A stretch of 64,000 nucleotides of DNA from Amycolatopsis sp. NBC_01488. Its GTDB lineage: Bacteria; Actinomycetota; Actinomycetes; Mycobacteriales; Pseudonocardiaceae. Below, one piece after another: positions 15,750 to 24,047 of the stretch. How positions within the stretch are numbered: position 1 is the stretch's first letter; each line of letters begins with the position of its first letter. A program made the translations under genes and the position numbers. Where the stretch lies: positions 3,972,001 to 4,036,000 of the forward strand of contig NZ_CP109434.1 of assembly GCF_036227105.1 (NCBI RefSeq). Reading direction: 5' to 3'. The notes under the pieces were generated by a model. The model did no database searches. It saw only the letters and a program-made list of their open reading frames with translations, and was not told the origin of the DNA.

Positions 15750-17519
15750 ATGGCGCGGGACATCTCGACGGTCGGAGTGGTCGGCCTGGGCACGATGGGG
15801 GCCGGGATCGCCGAAGTGCTCGCGCGCAGCGGGCTCGACGTCGTCACGGTCGAGCTCGACGAGACCGGCGTCGCCCGGGGCCGCGGGCACATCGAGCACT
15901 CGACCGAGCGCGCTCTGTCCGGTGGCAAGCTCGACCCGGCCGGGCGCGAGGCCCTGCTGGGGCGGATCCGGTACCGCACTTCGTTGCCGGATCTGTCCGA
16001 AGTGGACCTCGTGATCGAGGCGATCCCGGAGAGCCTCGAGCTGAAGGCCGACGTGTTCACCGCGCTGGACAAGATCACCCGGCCGGACGTCGTCTTCGCG
16101 TCGAACACGTCGTCGCTGTCGATCACCGAGATCGGCGTGCACACCACGCGGCCCGGCAAGGTCGTCGGCATGCACTTCTTCAACCCGGCGCCCGTGCAGA
16201 AGCTCGTCGAGATCGTGAAGACCGTCGTGACCGAGCCGGAAGTGGTCACCGAAGTGGTCGCGTTCGCCGAGAGGCTCGGCAAGGTGCCGGTGGTGATCGG
16301 CGACCGGGCCGGGTTCATCGCGAACGCGCTGCTGTTCGGCTACCTCAACCACGCCGTGCGGATGTACGAGCAGCGCTACGCCACGCGCGAGGACCTCGAC
16401 GCCGCCATGCGCTTCGGCTGCGGCTACCCGATGGGGCCGCTCGCGCTGCTCGACCTGATCGGGCTCGACACCGCGTACGAAATCCTCGACACGATGTACC
16501 ACCAGTCCCGCAACCGGCTGCACGCGCCGGCGCCGCTGCTCAAGCAGATGATCACGGCGGGCCAGCTGGGCCGCAAGACCGGCCGCGGCTTCTACGCCTA
16601 CGACGCGCCGGACTCGCCCAACGTCGTCTCGGACGTTGCCGCTGCGTCCACTGTGGAGGGTGTGCCGCCGCGGCCGGTGGGCCGGGTCGGCGTGGTCGGT
16701 ACCGGGACGATGGCCACCGGCATCGCGGAGGTGTTCGCGAAACGCGGCCTCGACGTCGTGCTGCGCGCGCGGAGCCTGGAGAAGGCGCAGGCGTCGGTGG
16801 CGAAGGTGAAGAAGTCGCTCGACAAGGCCGTGGTCAAGGGCAAGCTGTCCGAAGAGGACGCTGCTTCGGCCCTGGCGCGGATCACCCCGGTCACCGAGTT
16901 CGAGGCGCTGGCCGACGTCGACCTGGTCGTCGAGGCGGTGGCCGAGGAGCTGTCGGTGAAGCAGGCGGTGTTCGCGGCGCTGGACGAGGTCGTCCGCCCG
17001 GGCGCGGTGCTGGCGACGACGACGTCCTCGCTGCCGGTGATCGAGTGCGCGGCGGCGACCTCCCGGCCGTCCGACGTGATCGGCCTCCACTTCTTCAACC
17101 CGGCCCCGGTGATGAAGCTGGTGGAGGTGGTCTCGACGATCGCCACCGCCCCGGACGTGGTCGCGACCGCGAGCGCGGTGTGTGCCGCGGTGGGCAAGCA
17201 CGCGGTCCACTGTGGAGACCGGGCGGGCTTCATCGTCAACGCGCTGTTGTTCCCGTACCTCAACGACGCGGTGAAGATGCTGGAAGCCCACTACGCGGGG
17301 GCGAACGACATCGACACGGCGATGAAGGTGGGCTGCGGCCTGCCGATGGGCCCGTTCGAGCTGCTGGACGTGGTCGGACTGGACGTCTCCCTGGCCATCC
17401 AGCGGACGCTGTACAACGAGTTCCGCGAGGAGGGCTTCGCGCCGGCGCCGCTGCTGGAGCACCTCGTGACGGCCGGGCGGCTGGGCCGGAAGACCGGGAA
17501 GGGCTTCAAGGACTACTGA
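15750..17519 (+). CDS. Tandem-duplicated 3-hydroxyacyl-CoA dehydrogenase
   Basis: The 589-residue protein contains two complete copies of the 3-hydroxybutyryl-CoA dehydrogenase fold. Each has an N-terminal NAD-binding half (GLGTMGAGIAEV near residue 12; GTGTMATGIAEV near residue 315), the HFFNPAPVQKLVE / HFFNPAPVMKLVE active-site block and a C-terminal dimerisation half with GRKTGRGFYAYD / GRKTGKGFKDY. Single-domain FadB2/Hbd enzymes are about 285 residues, so this is an internal duplication. Both copies keep the catalytic His and Asn-Pro motifs and may both be active. Expected reaction: NAD-linked oxidation of 3-hydroxyacyl-CoA in fatty-acid or butanoate metabolism. The ATG has GGAGG six bases upstream. 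Confidence 0.92.
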   Translation: MARDISTVGVVGLGTMGAGIAEVLARSGLDVVTVELDETGVARGRGHIEHSTERALSGGKLDPAGREALLGRIRYRTSLPDLSEVDLVIEAIPESLELKADVFTALDKITRPDVVFASNTSSLSITEIGVHTTRPGKVVGMHFFNPAPVQKLVEIVKTVVTEPEVVTEVVAFAERLGKVPVVIGDRAGFIANALLFGYLNHAVRMYEQRYATREDLDAAMRFGCGYPMGPLALLDLIGLDTAYEILDTMYHQSRNRLHAPAPLLKQMITAGQLGRKTGRGFYAYDAPDSPNVVSDVAAASTVEGVPPRPVGRVGVVGTGTMATGIAEVFAKRGLDVVLRARSLEKAQASVAKVKKSLDKAVVKGKLSEEDAASALARITPVTEFEALADVDLVVEAVAEELSVKQAVFAALDEVVRPGAVLATTTSSLPVIECAAATSRPSDVIGLHFFNPAPVMKLVEVVSTIATAPDVVATASAVCAAVGKHAVHCGDRAGFIVNALLFPYLNDAVKMLEAHYAGANDIDTAMKVGCGLPMGPFELLDVVGLDVSLAIQRTLYNEFREEGFAPAPLLEHLVTAGRLGRKTGKGFKDY

Positions 17520-17660
17520 TCGGCTTTTCTTTGCCGCCCGCAACCTCGCCGGTGGGCGGGTGCGTCGGACCGGCGACGTCGGGTTCGACGCTCACTAGGG
17601 CCGCGCCGGCGTCGCGGACCAGGTGCCGGAAAATCCTCGTGGTTCGCACCGGCGATCGGC

Positions 17661-18071
17661 TCAGCGGTCGGCCACCTCGCCCAGGACCGGCTTCACGTCC
17701 AGGACCGGCGTGCCGTCGATCGCTTCCAGGCCCGTCACCGTGAGCGTGCCGTTCTCCGCCGCCGTCACCGTGACCGGGTGGAGGCCGATCGGGTTGGGGC
17801 GGTCCGGGGAGCGCGTCGAGAACACGCCTTCGCGGGGGCGGTCCGGGTCGCCGCGGGGGTGGACCGCCTGGACCTCGCGGTCGGCCTCGTGCAGCCACGT
17901 CAGCAGGACCAGGCGGTCGCCCGGGCGGACGTCGGCCGCCGCCGGGTGGTACTCCGGGGCGAACACCACGCGGGCCGGTGGCGCGCCCTCGTCGCCCTGT
18001 CTCGGAGCCGCCGCGCGGTCCGTCAGGGACGATTCGATGTGCGCCACCGGGCGCACCTCGTAGCCCGTCAC
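17661..18071 (-). CDS. TsaA/TrmO-like tRNA methyltransferase
   Basis: A 136-residue protein with the signature FSTRSPDRPNPIGLHPVTV of the TsaA-like (YaeB/TrmO) family, plus WLHEAD and IDGTPVLDVKPV. TrmO uses S-adenosylmethionine to methylate N6-threonylcarbamoyladenosine at position 37 of tRNA-Thr. The length fits the single TsaA domain without the C-terminal extension of E. coli TrmO. The GTG start overlaps the deaminase stop by four bases. Target specificity is inferred from family only. Confidence 0.85.
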   Translation of the reverse strand: MTGYEVRPVAHIESSLTDRAAAPRQGDEGAPPARVVFAPEYHPAAADVRPGDRLVLLTWLHEADREVQAVHPRGDPDRPREGVFSTRSPDRPNPIGLHPVTVTAAENGTLTVTGLEAIDGTPVLDVKPVLGEVADR

Positions 18072-18496
18072 CGGTAGTACCCCTCGACCGGCACGCGGGC
18101 TTCGTCGAAGAGCGCCGGGCCGTCGAGCTGGTGGCCGCCGAACGTGACCGGCGGGCGCAGCGTCAGGAACTGCTCCGTGGACAGCGCGTAGACGACGCGG
18201 CCGAGCCCGGACCGTTCAATCGCGCCGGTGCACATCCCGCACGGCTGGGTGCTGGTGAACATCGTGGTTGCCGCGGCGGTCTCGGGGTCCAGATGCTGCG
18301 CCGCCCAGCGGGCGAGCTTCAGCTCCGGGTGCGCGGTGATGTCGTTGTCGGTCACCGAGGTGTTGCGGTCCTCGGCGAGGACGTTCCCGTCGGCGTCGGC
18401 CAGCAGCGAGCCGAACGGCGGGTTGCCGTGGTCCTCGCGCGCTTCGCGGGCGAGCTCGATCGCCCGCCGCAGCAGGGTTTCTTCGATGTTCTTCAC
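18068..18496 (-). CDS. Nucleoside deaminase (CDA fold)
   Basis: A 142-residue zinc deaminase with the catalytic HPE at residues 56-58 and the zinc-binding PCGMC at 85-89. This is the dCMP/tRNA-adenosine/guanine deaminase superfamily pattern; the length and the FGGHQLDGPALF ending resemble guanine deaminase-type nucleoside deaminases. The GTG start lies inside the end of the LLM oxidoreductase gene (four-base overlap), and its stop overlaps the next gene. The substrate, a purine base or nucleoside, is not certain. Confidence 0.85.
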   Translation of the reverse strand: MKNIEETLLRRAIELAREAREDHGNPPFGSLLADADGNVLAEDRNTSVTDNDITAHPELKLARWAAQHLDPETAAATTMFTSTQPCGMCTGAIERSGLGRVVYALSTEQFLTLRPPVTFGGHQLDGPALFDEARVPVEGYYR

Positions 18497-19332
18497 CGGT
18501 TCTCCTTCCAGGACGCGGCCACCGCCGCGAGGTCCCGCCACGCGACCTCCGGCTGGAGGGTCTCGGCGGGGTCCGCATCGAACGGGTCGAGCACGACGGT
18601 CTCTGCACCCATCGCCCGCAGCTGCGCCAGGTCGTCGAGGACCTGGCCGAGGGTGCCTTCGCCGGCGCGCCGGTCCGGCCCGGTCACCGCGGTTTCGGTC
18701 ACCCGCAAGAGGATCCGCGGCGCGAACGACGGCACCGGCCGCTCGCCGGCCAGGGTGTTCAGGCGTGCCAAGCCATCCCGGAATCCGGACATCGTCATCC
18801 GCAGCGGGTGCCACGCGTCGCCGAACTCCACCGCGCGGCGCAGCCCCGCGTCGCTGTGGCCGCCCAGCCAGAGCGGGATCGCGCCGGCGCGGTAGTCGTC
18901 GTGGTCGGCCCAGGCCGCGCGAATCGTCCGCAGGTACTCGCTGGTGAGCTTCCCGCGCTGCTCGAACGGCACGCCGAGCGCCTCGAACTCCTGCTTCGCC
19001 CAGCCGATGCCCGCGCCGAGCACCAGCCGCCCGCCGCTGAGGGCGTCGAGGTTCGCCGCCATCCGGGCCACCAGCAGGGGATGCCGGTACGGCACGACGA
19101 GCACGGTGGTGCCGAGCCGCACCCGTTCGGTGACGCCGGCGAGCCACGACAGCGTCGTGAACGACTCGTAGAACGGCGCCGGGTACTGACCGGCGACGTC
19201 GGGCGTGATCGCGACGTGGTCGGACACCATCAGCAGGTCGAAGCCGAGACCTTCCACGGTCCGCGCCCAAGCTCGCAAGACGCCCGGGTCGGTGCCGGGG
19301 CCGAAGTTGGGGACGTTCACGCCGATCTTCAC
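18493..19332 (-). CDS. LLM-class F420-dependent oxidoreductase
   Basis: The 279-residue protein has the luciferase-like monooxygenase TIM barrel: MKIGVNVPNFGPG, GFDLLMVSDHVAITPDVAG, RVRLGTTVLVVPYRHPLLVARMAANLDALSGGRLVLGAGIGW. This block is typical of F420-dependent LLM oxidoreductases of Actinobacteria, which reduce or oxidise small molecules with the deazaflavin cofactor. It is the first gene of a three-gene operon with the deaminase and the TrmO-like gene, linked by four-base overlaps. The Lrp gene 90 bases away reads divergently. The substrate is unknown. Confidence 0.87.
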   Translation of the reverse strand: MKIGVNVPNFGPGTDPGVLRAWARTVEGLGFDLLMVSDHVAITPDVAGQYPAPFYESFTTLSWLAGVTERVRLGTTVLVVPYRHPLLVARMAANLDALSGGRLVLGAGIGWAKQEFEALGVPFEQRGKLTSEYLRTIRAAWADHDDYRAGAIPLWLGGHSDAGLRRAVEFGDAWHPLRMTMSGFRDGLARLNTLAGERPVPSFAPRILLRVTETAVTGPDRRAGEGTLGQVLDDLAQLRAMGAETVVLDPFDADPAETLQPEVAWRDLAAVAASWKENR

Positions 19333-19425
19333 GAGGAAAGGCTATCGAGGTCAAAGCCGTGATCGGAAGGGAATGATCACGGCGTTCGGCGGCTCCGGCC
19401 GTGGATCTCGCGGTACATTCGCCTC

Positions 19426-19890
19426 ATGACCGAGAGTCTTGATCCGACGGACTGGGCCATCCTGGTCGAGCTCCAGCAGGACGCCCGGCTGCCGCTCACC
19501 GAGCTGGGCCGCCGGGTGAACCTCAGCGCGTCGGCCACGACCGAACGGCTCCGGCGCCTCGAAGCGGCGGGCGTGATCACCGGTTACCGCGCCGATGTCG
19601 ACCTCGGCAAGGTCGGCTACCCGGTGCTCGCGGTCGTCCGGCTCAAGTACCCGGGCAGCCGCCACGAGGCCCTGCACAAGCTGCTCGGCGAGCGCCTCGA
19701 GATCCTGGAATGCCTGCGCACCACCGGCGACGACTGCTACACGCTCAAGGTCGCCGCGGCCTCGATGGCCCACCTCGAGCACACCATGGACGAGCTGGCC
19801 CAGTTCGGCAGCACGACCACGAACGTCGTCTACAGCCAGACGCTGCCCTACCGCGGACCGCGGGAGCCCGCGCGTGACCTCGACGCCTGA
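19426..19890 (+). CDS. Lrp/AsnC-family transcriptional regulator
   Basis: This 154-residue protein has an N-terminal winged helix (LDPTDWAILVELQQDARLPLTELGRRVNLSASATTERLRRLEAAGVITGY) split in normal fashion from a C-terminal RAM ligand-binding domain (VRLKYPGSRHEALHKLL, CLRTTGDDCYTLKVAAAS). Lrp-type proteins form octamers and sense amino acids. It stands divergently from the LLM operon, a likely target. The next gene starts inside its last codons. Confidence 0.9.
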   Translation: MTESLDPTDWAILVELQQDARLPLTELGRRVNLSASATTERLRRLEAAGVITGYRADVDLGKVGYPVLAVVRLKYPGSRHEALHKLLGERLEILECLRTTGDDCYTLKVAAASMAHLEHTMDELAQFGSTTTNVVYSQTLPYRGPREPARDLDA

Positions 19891-20398
19891 GCGCATCGTC
19901 GTCTACGGCGTGACCGGCTCGGGCAAGTCGACGCTCGCGGCCCGGATCGCCGAGCGCACCGGCCTGCCCCACGTCTCCGCGGACGACCTCAGCTGGCTGC
20001 CGGGCTGGGTCGCGGTGCCCGACGACGAACAGCGCCGCCGCATCGCCGAGGTGTGCGCGGGGGAGCGCTGGGTTCTCGACGCCGCGTACGGCAAGTGGCG
20101 GGACCTCGTGCTGGCCCGCACGCAGCTCGTCGTCGGCCTCGACTATCCGCGCTGGCTTTCGCTGGGGCGCCTGCTGCGCCGGACCGCCGCGCGCTCGCTG
20201 ACCCGTCGGCGGATCTGCAACGGGAACGTCGAGTCGGTCCGCCAGATGTTCTCGGCGGACTCGATCATCCGCTGGCACTTCACGTCGTTCTCGACCAAGC
20301 GGAAGCGCATCCGGGCCTGGGCCGCGGAGTCGCCGGGGCCGGAGATCGTCCGGCTGACGTCCCCGCGTGCGACCCGCCGCTGGCTGGAAACGCTCTGA
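19874..20398 (+). CDS. P-loop NTPase, adenylate-kinase/topology-modulation-like
   Basis: The 174-residue protein opens with a Walker A motif VYGVTGSGKSTLAARIAERTGLP and continues HVSADDLSWLPGW, ERWVLDAAYGKWRDLVLAR and VVGLDYPRW with arginine-rich lid-like stretches. This pattern matches small kinase-like P-loop proteins annotated as adenylate kinases or topology-modulation proteins. Real substrate unknown. The GTG start lies 17 bases inside the Lrp gene, so translation is probably coupled; the preceding codons in this frame show no homology. Confidence 0.75.
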   Translation: MTSTPERIVVYGVTGSGKSTLAARIAERTGLPHVSADDLSWLPGWVAVPDDEQRRRIAEVCAGERWVLDAAYGKWRDLVLARTQLVVGLDYPRWLSLGRLLRRTAARSLTRRRICNGNVESVRQMFSADSIIRWHFTSFSTKRKRIRAWAAESPGPEIVRLTSPRATRRWLETL

Positions 20399-20416
20399 CC
20401 TCTGACCTCTTTGACC

Positions 20417-20893
20417 TCAGGCGTCCGGCGGAAGCAGCGGCCCGCCGCTCCAGTGCTGGAAGACGAGGTTCGTGTGCACGCGGGCGACCTCGTCCCGGGC
20501 GGTCAGCTCGTCCAGCACCAGGCGCTGCAGCTCGCCGGCGGAGCTGGTGGCGACGTGCGCGAGGAAGTCGTCCGGCCCGGTCAGGTGGTAGACCGCGCGC
20601 ACCTCGGGCAGGGACAGCAGATGCTCGACGAACGGGTCCACCAGTGGCCGCCGGTGCGGGCGGACCTGGACGAACAGGAACGCCTCCAGCGGACGGCCCA
20701 GCTTCGCCGCGTCGACCGACGCGTGCTGCCCGGTGATCACCCCGGTCTCCCGCAGCCGCGCGACGCGGTCCAGGCACGTCGACGGCGCGATGCCGACCGC
20801 GGCCGCCAGGTCCTTGTTCGTGATCCGGGCATCGTTCTGCAGGAGACGCAGAATCGCGAGATCGACCGGACTCAGTTCGACGGAATCGGGCAT
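20417..20893 (-). CDS. Lrp/AsnC-family regulator, divergent from PLP lyase
   Basis: The 158-residue protein has the Lrp winged helix (LSPVDLAILRLLQNDARITNKDLAAAVGIAPSTCLDRVARL) and RAM domain (VRAVYHLTGPDDFLAHVATSSAGELQRLVL). The ATG at 20893 gives the typical N-terminus; an upstream ATG would run through the divergent promoter. It is read away from the methionine gamma-lyase-like gene across 58 bases, an arrangement in which Lrp-type proteins often control the neighbour in response to an amino acid. Sensing of methionine or cysteine is plausible but inferred. Confidence 0.88.
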   Translation of the reverse strand: MPDSVELSPVDLAILRLLQNDARITNKDLAAAVGIAPSTCLDRVARLRETGVITGQHASVDAAKLGRPLEAFLFVQVRPHRRPLVDPFVEHLLSLPEVRAVYHLTGPDDFLAHVATSSAGELQRLVLDELTARDEVARVHTNLVFQHWSGGPLLPPDA

Positions 20894-20951
20894 CGGCGAA
20901 TGATATCCGAGGCTGTTGCCTGCGATCCGGGGAAAGCTCGACCATGCTGGC

Positions 20952-22070
20952 ATGACCTCCTCGCTGCGCACGCGCGCCGTCCACGCCGGCCGTGACGACC
21001 TCACGGACCTCGGCGTGCACGCCGCCCCGCTCGACCTGTCGACGACCTACCCCTCCCGCGACAGTGCCGCCGAAGCCGCCCGGATCGACGACTTCGCCGC
21101 CGGCGGCGAACTCGACGGGCCGCCGATCTACGGCCGGGTGGGCAACCCGACCGTGGAGCGGTTCGAGCGGGCGCTCGCCGAACTGGAGGGCTTCGAGCAC
21201 GGCGTGGCGTTCGCCAGCGGCATGGCCGCCGTCTCGGCCTGCCTGCTTTCCGCGGTGGCGCAAGGGAAACGGCACGTCGTCGCCGTGCGCCCGCTGTACG
21301 GTTGCAGCGACCACCTGCTCGAGTCCGGGCTGCTCGGCACCGAGGTCACGTGGGCCGCGCCGGACGCCGTCGCCGCCGCGCTGCGGCCCGACACCGGGCT
21401 GGTGTTCGTCGAGACGCCCGCGAACCCGACGCTCGCCGAGGCCGACATCGCCGCGCTGGCTCGTGCGTGCGGGGACGTGCCTTTGCTGGTGGACAACACT
21501 TTCGCGACGCCGGTGCTTCAGCGCCCCGGTCTCCACGGAGCGCGGATCGTGCTGCACAGCGCGACGAAGTTCCTCGGCGGCCACGGCGACGTGATGGGCG
21601 GGGTCGTCGCGTGTGACGCCTCGGAAGCCGCGCGGTTGCGGCAGATTCGCTTCGCCACCGGTGGCGTGCTGCACCCGCTCGCCGGATACCTGTTGCTGCG
21701 CGGGCTTTCCACGCTGCCGCTGCGCGTCGGCGCCGCGGCCGCCACCGCCGCGACGCTGGCCTCACGGCTCGGGGAGCACCCGGCCGTGACCGCCGTCCAC
21801 TACCCGCGGATCGGCGGGCCGCTGGTGGCGTTCGAGGTCGACGGCGACCCGCACGCCCTGATCGGCGCGGTCCGGCTGATCACGCCGGCCGTCAGCCTCG
21901 GCAGCGTCGACACGCTGATCCAGCACCCGGGGTCGATCAGCCACCGGATCGTCGACGCGGGCGACCGGCACGACGCGGGCGTGTCCGACCAGCTGATCCG
22001 GCTCTCGGCCGGGCTCGAGGACGTCGAGGACCTCTGGGCCGACCTCGAGCAGGCGCTCAAGGCGCTTTAG
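20952..22070 (+). CDS. Methionine gamma-lyase-like PLP enzyme
   Basis: A 372-residue member of the Cys/Met-metabolism PLP family. The Schiff-base lysine is K206 in HSATKFLGGHGD, and YGRVGNPT and DNTFATPVLQ are canonical. Cys118 in PLYGCSD matches the cysteine that marks true methionine gamma-lyases, so cleavage of methionine to methanethiol, ammonia and 2-oxobutyrate is more likely than cystathionine cleavage. It faces a divergent Lrp regulator and ends 4 bases inside the convergent zinc-ribbon gene. Confidence 0.82.
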   Translation: MTSSLRTRAVHAGRDDLTDLGVHAAPLDLSTTYPSRDSAAEAARIDDFAAGGELDGPPIYGRVGNPTVERFERALAELEGFEHGVAFASGMAAVSACLLSAVAQGKRHVVAVRPLYGCSDHLLESGLLGTEVTWAAPDAVAAALRPDTGLVFVETPANPTLAEADIAALARACGDVPLLVDNTFATPVLQRPGLHGARIVLHSATKFLGGHGDVMGGVVACDASEAARLRQIRFATGGVLHPLAGYLLLRGLSTLPLRVGAAAATAATLASRLGEHPAVTAVHYPRIGGPLVAFEVDGDPHALIGAVRLITPAVSLGSVDTLIQHPGSISHRIVDAGDRHDAGVSDQLIRLSAGLEDVEDLWADLEQALKAL

Positions 22071-22279
22071 CCGCAGCAGCCGCCACCACAGCAGCCACCG
22101 CCACCGCCGGCCGGGACCGCGGGTCCGCTCGCGGCCCCGGTCAGGGCGACCGTGGTGAGCAGCTTGACGGTGTCGCGGTGGCCTTCCGGGCAGGCCGCCG
22201 GCGCGCCGGATTCGCTCATCGGGCGCAGGAGCTCGAAGGTCTCGGTGCACTCGCGGCAGCGGTAGGCGTAGGTCGGCAT
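22067..22279 (-). CDS. FmdB-family zinc-ribbon protein
   Basis: A 70-residue protein starting MPTYAYRCRECTETFELLRPMSES with the paired cysteines (CREC ... C..GH) of the FmdB putative regulatory zinc ribbon. The C-terminal end is a glycine/cysteine-rich stretch (GGGGGCCGGGCCG). FmdB proteins are ubiquitous and small; the role is not established beyond a proposed link to formamidase regulation. It is convergent with the lyase and shares four bases with its end. Confidence 0.85.
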   Translation of the reverse strand: MPTYAYRCRECTETFELLRPMSESGAPAACPEGHRDTVKLLTTVALTGAASGPAVPAGGGGGCCGGGCCG

Positions 22280-22324
22280 GCCGCGATTATCGCCGGAGGA
22301 CCCCGTGGATGGGAAGCTGGGCGC

Positions 22325-23449
22325 GTGCAGCCGCCCTCGCTCGCCGACGTCCCGCACCTCGGCCAGGTCGTCCCGTCCCTGCTCGCCGCGCTCGGGGTGC
22401 CCGGCTGCGGGAACACGCTGACGCTGCCGGAGGCGCGCAGTGCCGCCGTGCTGCTCCTCGACGGGCTCGGCTGGGAGCTGCTCGCCGAGCACGCCGCGGA
22501 CGCGCCGGTGCTGGCCGAGCTCGCCCAGGAGTCGCTGCGCGTGGGCTTCCCGTCGACGACGGCCGCCGGCGTGGCCGCGATCGGCACCGGGCTCGCGTCC
22601 GGTGAGCACGGCATGGTCGGCTACACGTTCGAGATGCCGGGCACCGGTGTGCTCAACGCGTTGCGCTGGTGCAGCCACGAAGACGGCAGTGACCTGCGCG
22701 GCGCCCTCCCGCCGCGCGAGGTCCAGCCACTGCAGACGACCTTCGAGCGGGCCGCCGCGGCGGGCATCGACGCGGCCGTCGTGTCGTCCGCCAAGTTCCG
22801 CGACACGGCCCTAACCCTGGCCACCCAAGGCGGAGCGCGGTACGCCGGGGTGCACGCGCTGGGCGACCTCGCCGCGCGCACGTTGTCGGCGCTCGAGGGC
22901 CGGGCGTTCTGCTACGCCTACCACAGCGAACTCGACCTCCTCGGGCACGTTTACGGGCCCGGCTCGGTCGCGTGGCGGATGCAGCTGCGGCAGCTCGACC
23001 GGCTCGTGGAGTCCCTTGTGGACGGTCTGCCGGCCGGTGCCCTGCTCGCGGTGGTGGCCGACCACGGGATGGTCACCGTCGACGACAAGCTCGACCTCGA
23101 AGACGTCCCGGAGCTGCTCGCGGGCGTCCGGACGTTCGGCGGTGAGGTGCGGGCCCGGCACGTCTACACCGAGCCGGGCGCGGCCGCGGACGTCCTCGCG
23201 GCCTGGCGCGCGGTGCTGGGCGAGCGGGCGTGGGTGCGCTCGCGGGAGGAGGCCGTCGCCGAAGGGTGGTTCGGCCACACGGTCAGCGACCGGGTGCTGC
23301 CCCGGATCGGCGACGTCGTCGCGGCGGCCCGGGGACGGTTCGGGATGGTGCGGGGACTCGCCGAGGCCGTCGAGACGTCGCTCATCGGGCAGCACGGCTC
23401 GCTCACCACGGCCGAACAGCTGGTGCCGCTGGCGCTCGCGCAGGGGTGA
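22325..23449 (+). CDS. Type I phosphodiesterase / nucleotide pyrophosphatase family
   Basis: The 374-residue protein shows the alkaline-phosphatase-superfamily metal site: the first Asp in VLLLDGLGWE, the Thr nucleophile in FPSTTAAG, AYHSELDLLGHVYGPG and VADHGMV. This is the NPP-type (PF01663-like) arrangement, which hydrolyses phosphodiesters or pyrophosphates. There is no signal peptide, so it probably acts in the cytoplasm. GTG 22325 is the best start; upstream codons are unlike the family. The true substrate is unknown. Confidence 0.85.
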   Translation: MQPPSLADVPHLGQVVPSLLAALGVPGCGNTLTLPEARSAAVLLLDGLGWELLAEHAADAPVLAELAQESLRVGFPSTTAAGVAAIGTGLASGEHGMVGYTFEMPGTGVLNALRWCSHEDGSDLRGALPPREVQPLQTTFERAAAAGIDAAVVSSAKFRDTALTLATQGGARYAGVHALGDLAARTLSALEGRAFCYAYHSELDLLGHVYGPGSVAWRMQLRQLDRLVESLVDGLPAGALLAVVADHGMVTVDDKLDLEDVPELLAGVRTFGGEVRARHVYTEPGAAADVLAAWRAVLGERAWVRSREEAVAEGWFGHTVSDRVLPRIGDVVAAARGRFGMVRGLAEAVETSLIGQHGSLTTAEQLVPLALAQG

Positions 23450-23580
23450 GCGCCCCGGAAGGGTCCGGTTTCCGGGCACTTTCCCGGTGATGTCCTGACC
23501 TGTCCACTGCGTACCCGAGTGACGGGAGTGGGCCGCTGCGGGAGGGCCGGGGGTGTGGGCCGCCGGCCTGAGATCCGACC

Positions 23581-23664
23581 GGCATCTCGCGTGATCGGGG
23601 AGGCATCACGCGTGATTGAGGGGGCATCACGGGTGATTGGAGGGGCATCACGGGTGATTGGCGG
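23581..23664. repeat. Four tandem 21-bp repeats with central palindromes
   Basis: Four consecutive 21-base units, consensus GGCATCACGSGTGATTGRGG, occupy exactly 84 bases (units at 23581, 23602, 23623 and 23644). Each has a dyad ATCAC-GS-GTGAT; unit 2 has the perfect 12-base palindrome ATCACGCGTGAT and unit 1 is the most diverged. The 21-base period is two helical turns, so the dyads lie on one face of the DNA. The array lies between the phosphodiesterase stop and the small zinc-binding gene, about 75 bases before the latter. It may be operator sites or a dispersed genus-specific repeat. Confidence 0.8.
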
Positions 23665-23738
23665 GTCGACACGTGCTTGCGTGCTTGGGGGACGACACGG
23701 GTGGTGGGCGAGTCGTGGGGCGCGGATACCGTTCGGGG

Positions 23739-24047
23739 GTGCCTCGACGCAACCGTCCCGGCCGCCGCGCGGACGGCGGGCCGCCCGAACGCGACCTGGG
23801 TGCCGCGACCGGGTGGGCGCGTGCCGAGTCCGGGTCCGACGGTGACTGGCTCGTGCGGACCGTGCCCGGCTCGCAGTCGGCCAAGACCTACCGCTGCCCC
23901 GGCTGTGACCACGAGATCCGGCCGGGCACGCCGCACCTCGTCGTCTGGCCCGCCGACGAGACCGGCTCGGTCGCCGACCGGCGGCACTGGCACCGGGCCT
24001 GCTGGGACGCCCGGGCCCGGCGGCGGCCGCAGCGCCGCCGCTGGTGA
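23739..24047 (+). CDS. Small Cys/His zinc-site protein
   Basis: The 102-residue basic protein has an arginine-rich start, then YRCPGCDHEIRPGTPHLVVWP and RRHWHRACWDARARRR. The CPGC plus HWHRACW pattern makes a probable zinc-binding site. Homologues in Actinobacteria are often annotated ATP/GTP-binding protein, for which there is no visible P-loop here. Its GTG start follows GGATACC, a possible -10 element, by about ten bases, and the tandem repeat lies just upstream. Function unknown. Confidence 0.7.
   Translation: MPRRNRPGRRADGGPPERDLGAATGWARAESGSDGDWLVRTVPGSQSAKTYRCPGCDHEIRPGTPHLVVWPADETGSVADRRHWHRACWDARARRRPQRRRW

Noticed and set aside
15090..17543. A long minus-strand frame (817 codons) opposite the 3-hydroxyacyl-CoA dehydrogenase gene.
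   Set aside because: It is the mirror of a GC-rich gene on the other strand; the product is Arg/His/Asp-rich without any recognised domain, and the plus-strand protein is fully conserved.
23581..23664. CRISPR array candidate.
   Set aside because: Units are contiguous without unique spacers and no cas genes are present; it is a simple tandem repeat.
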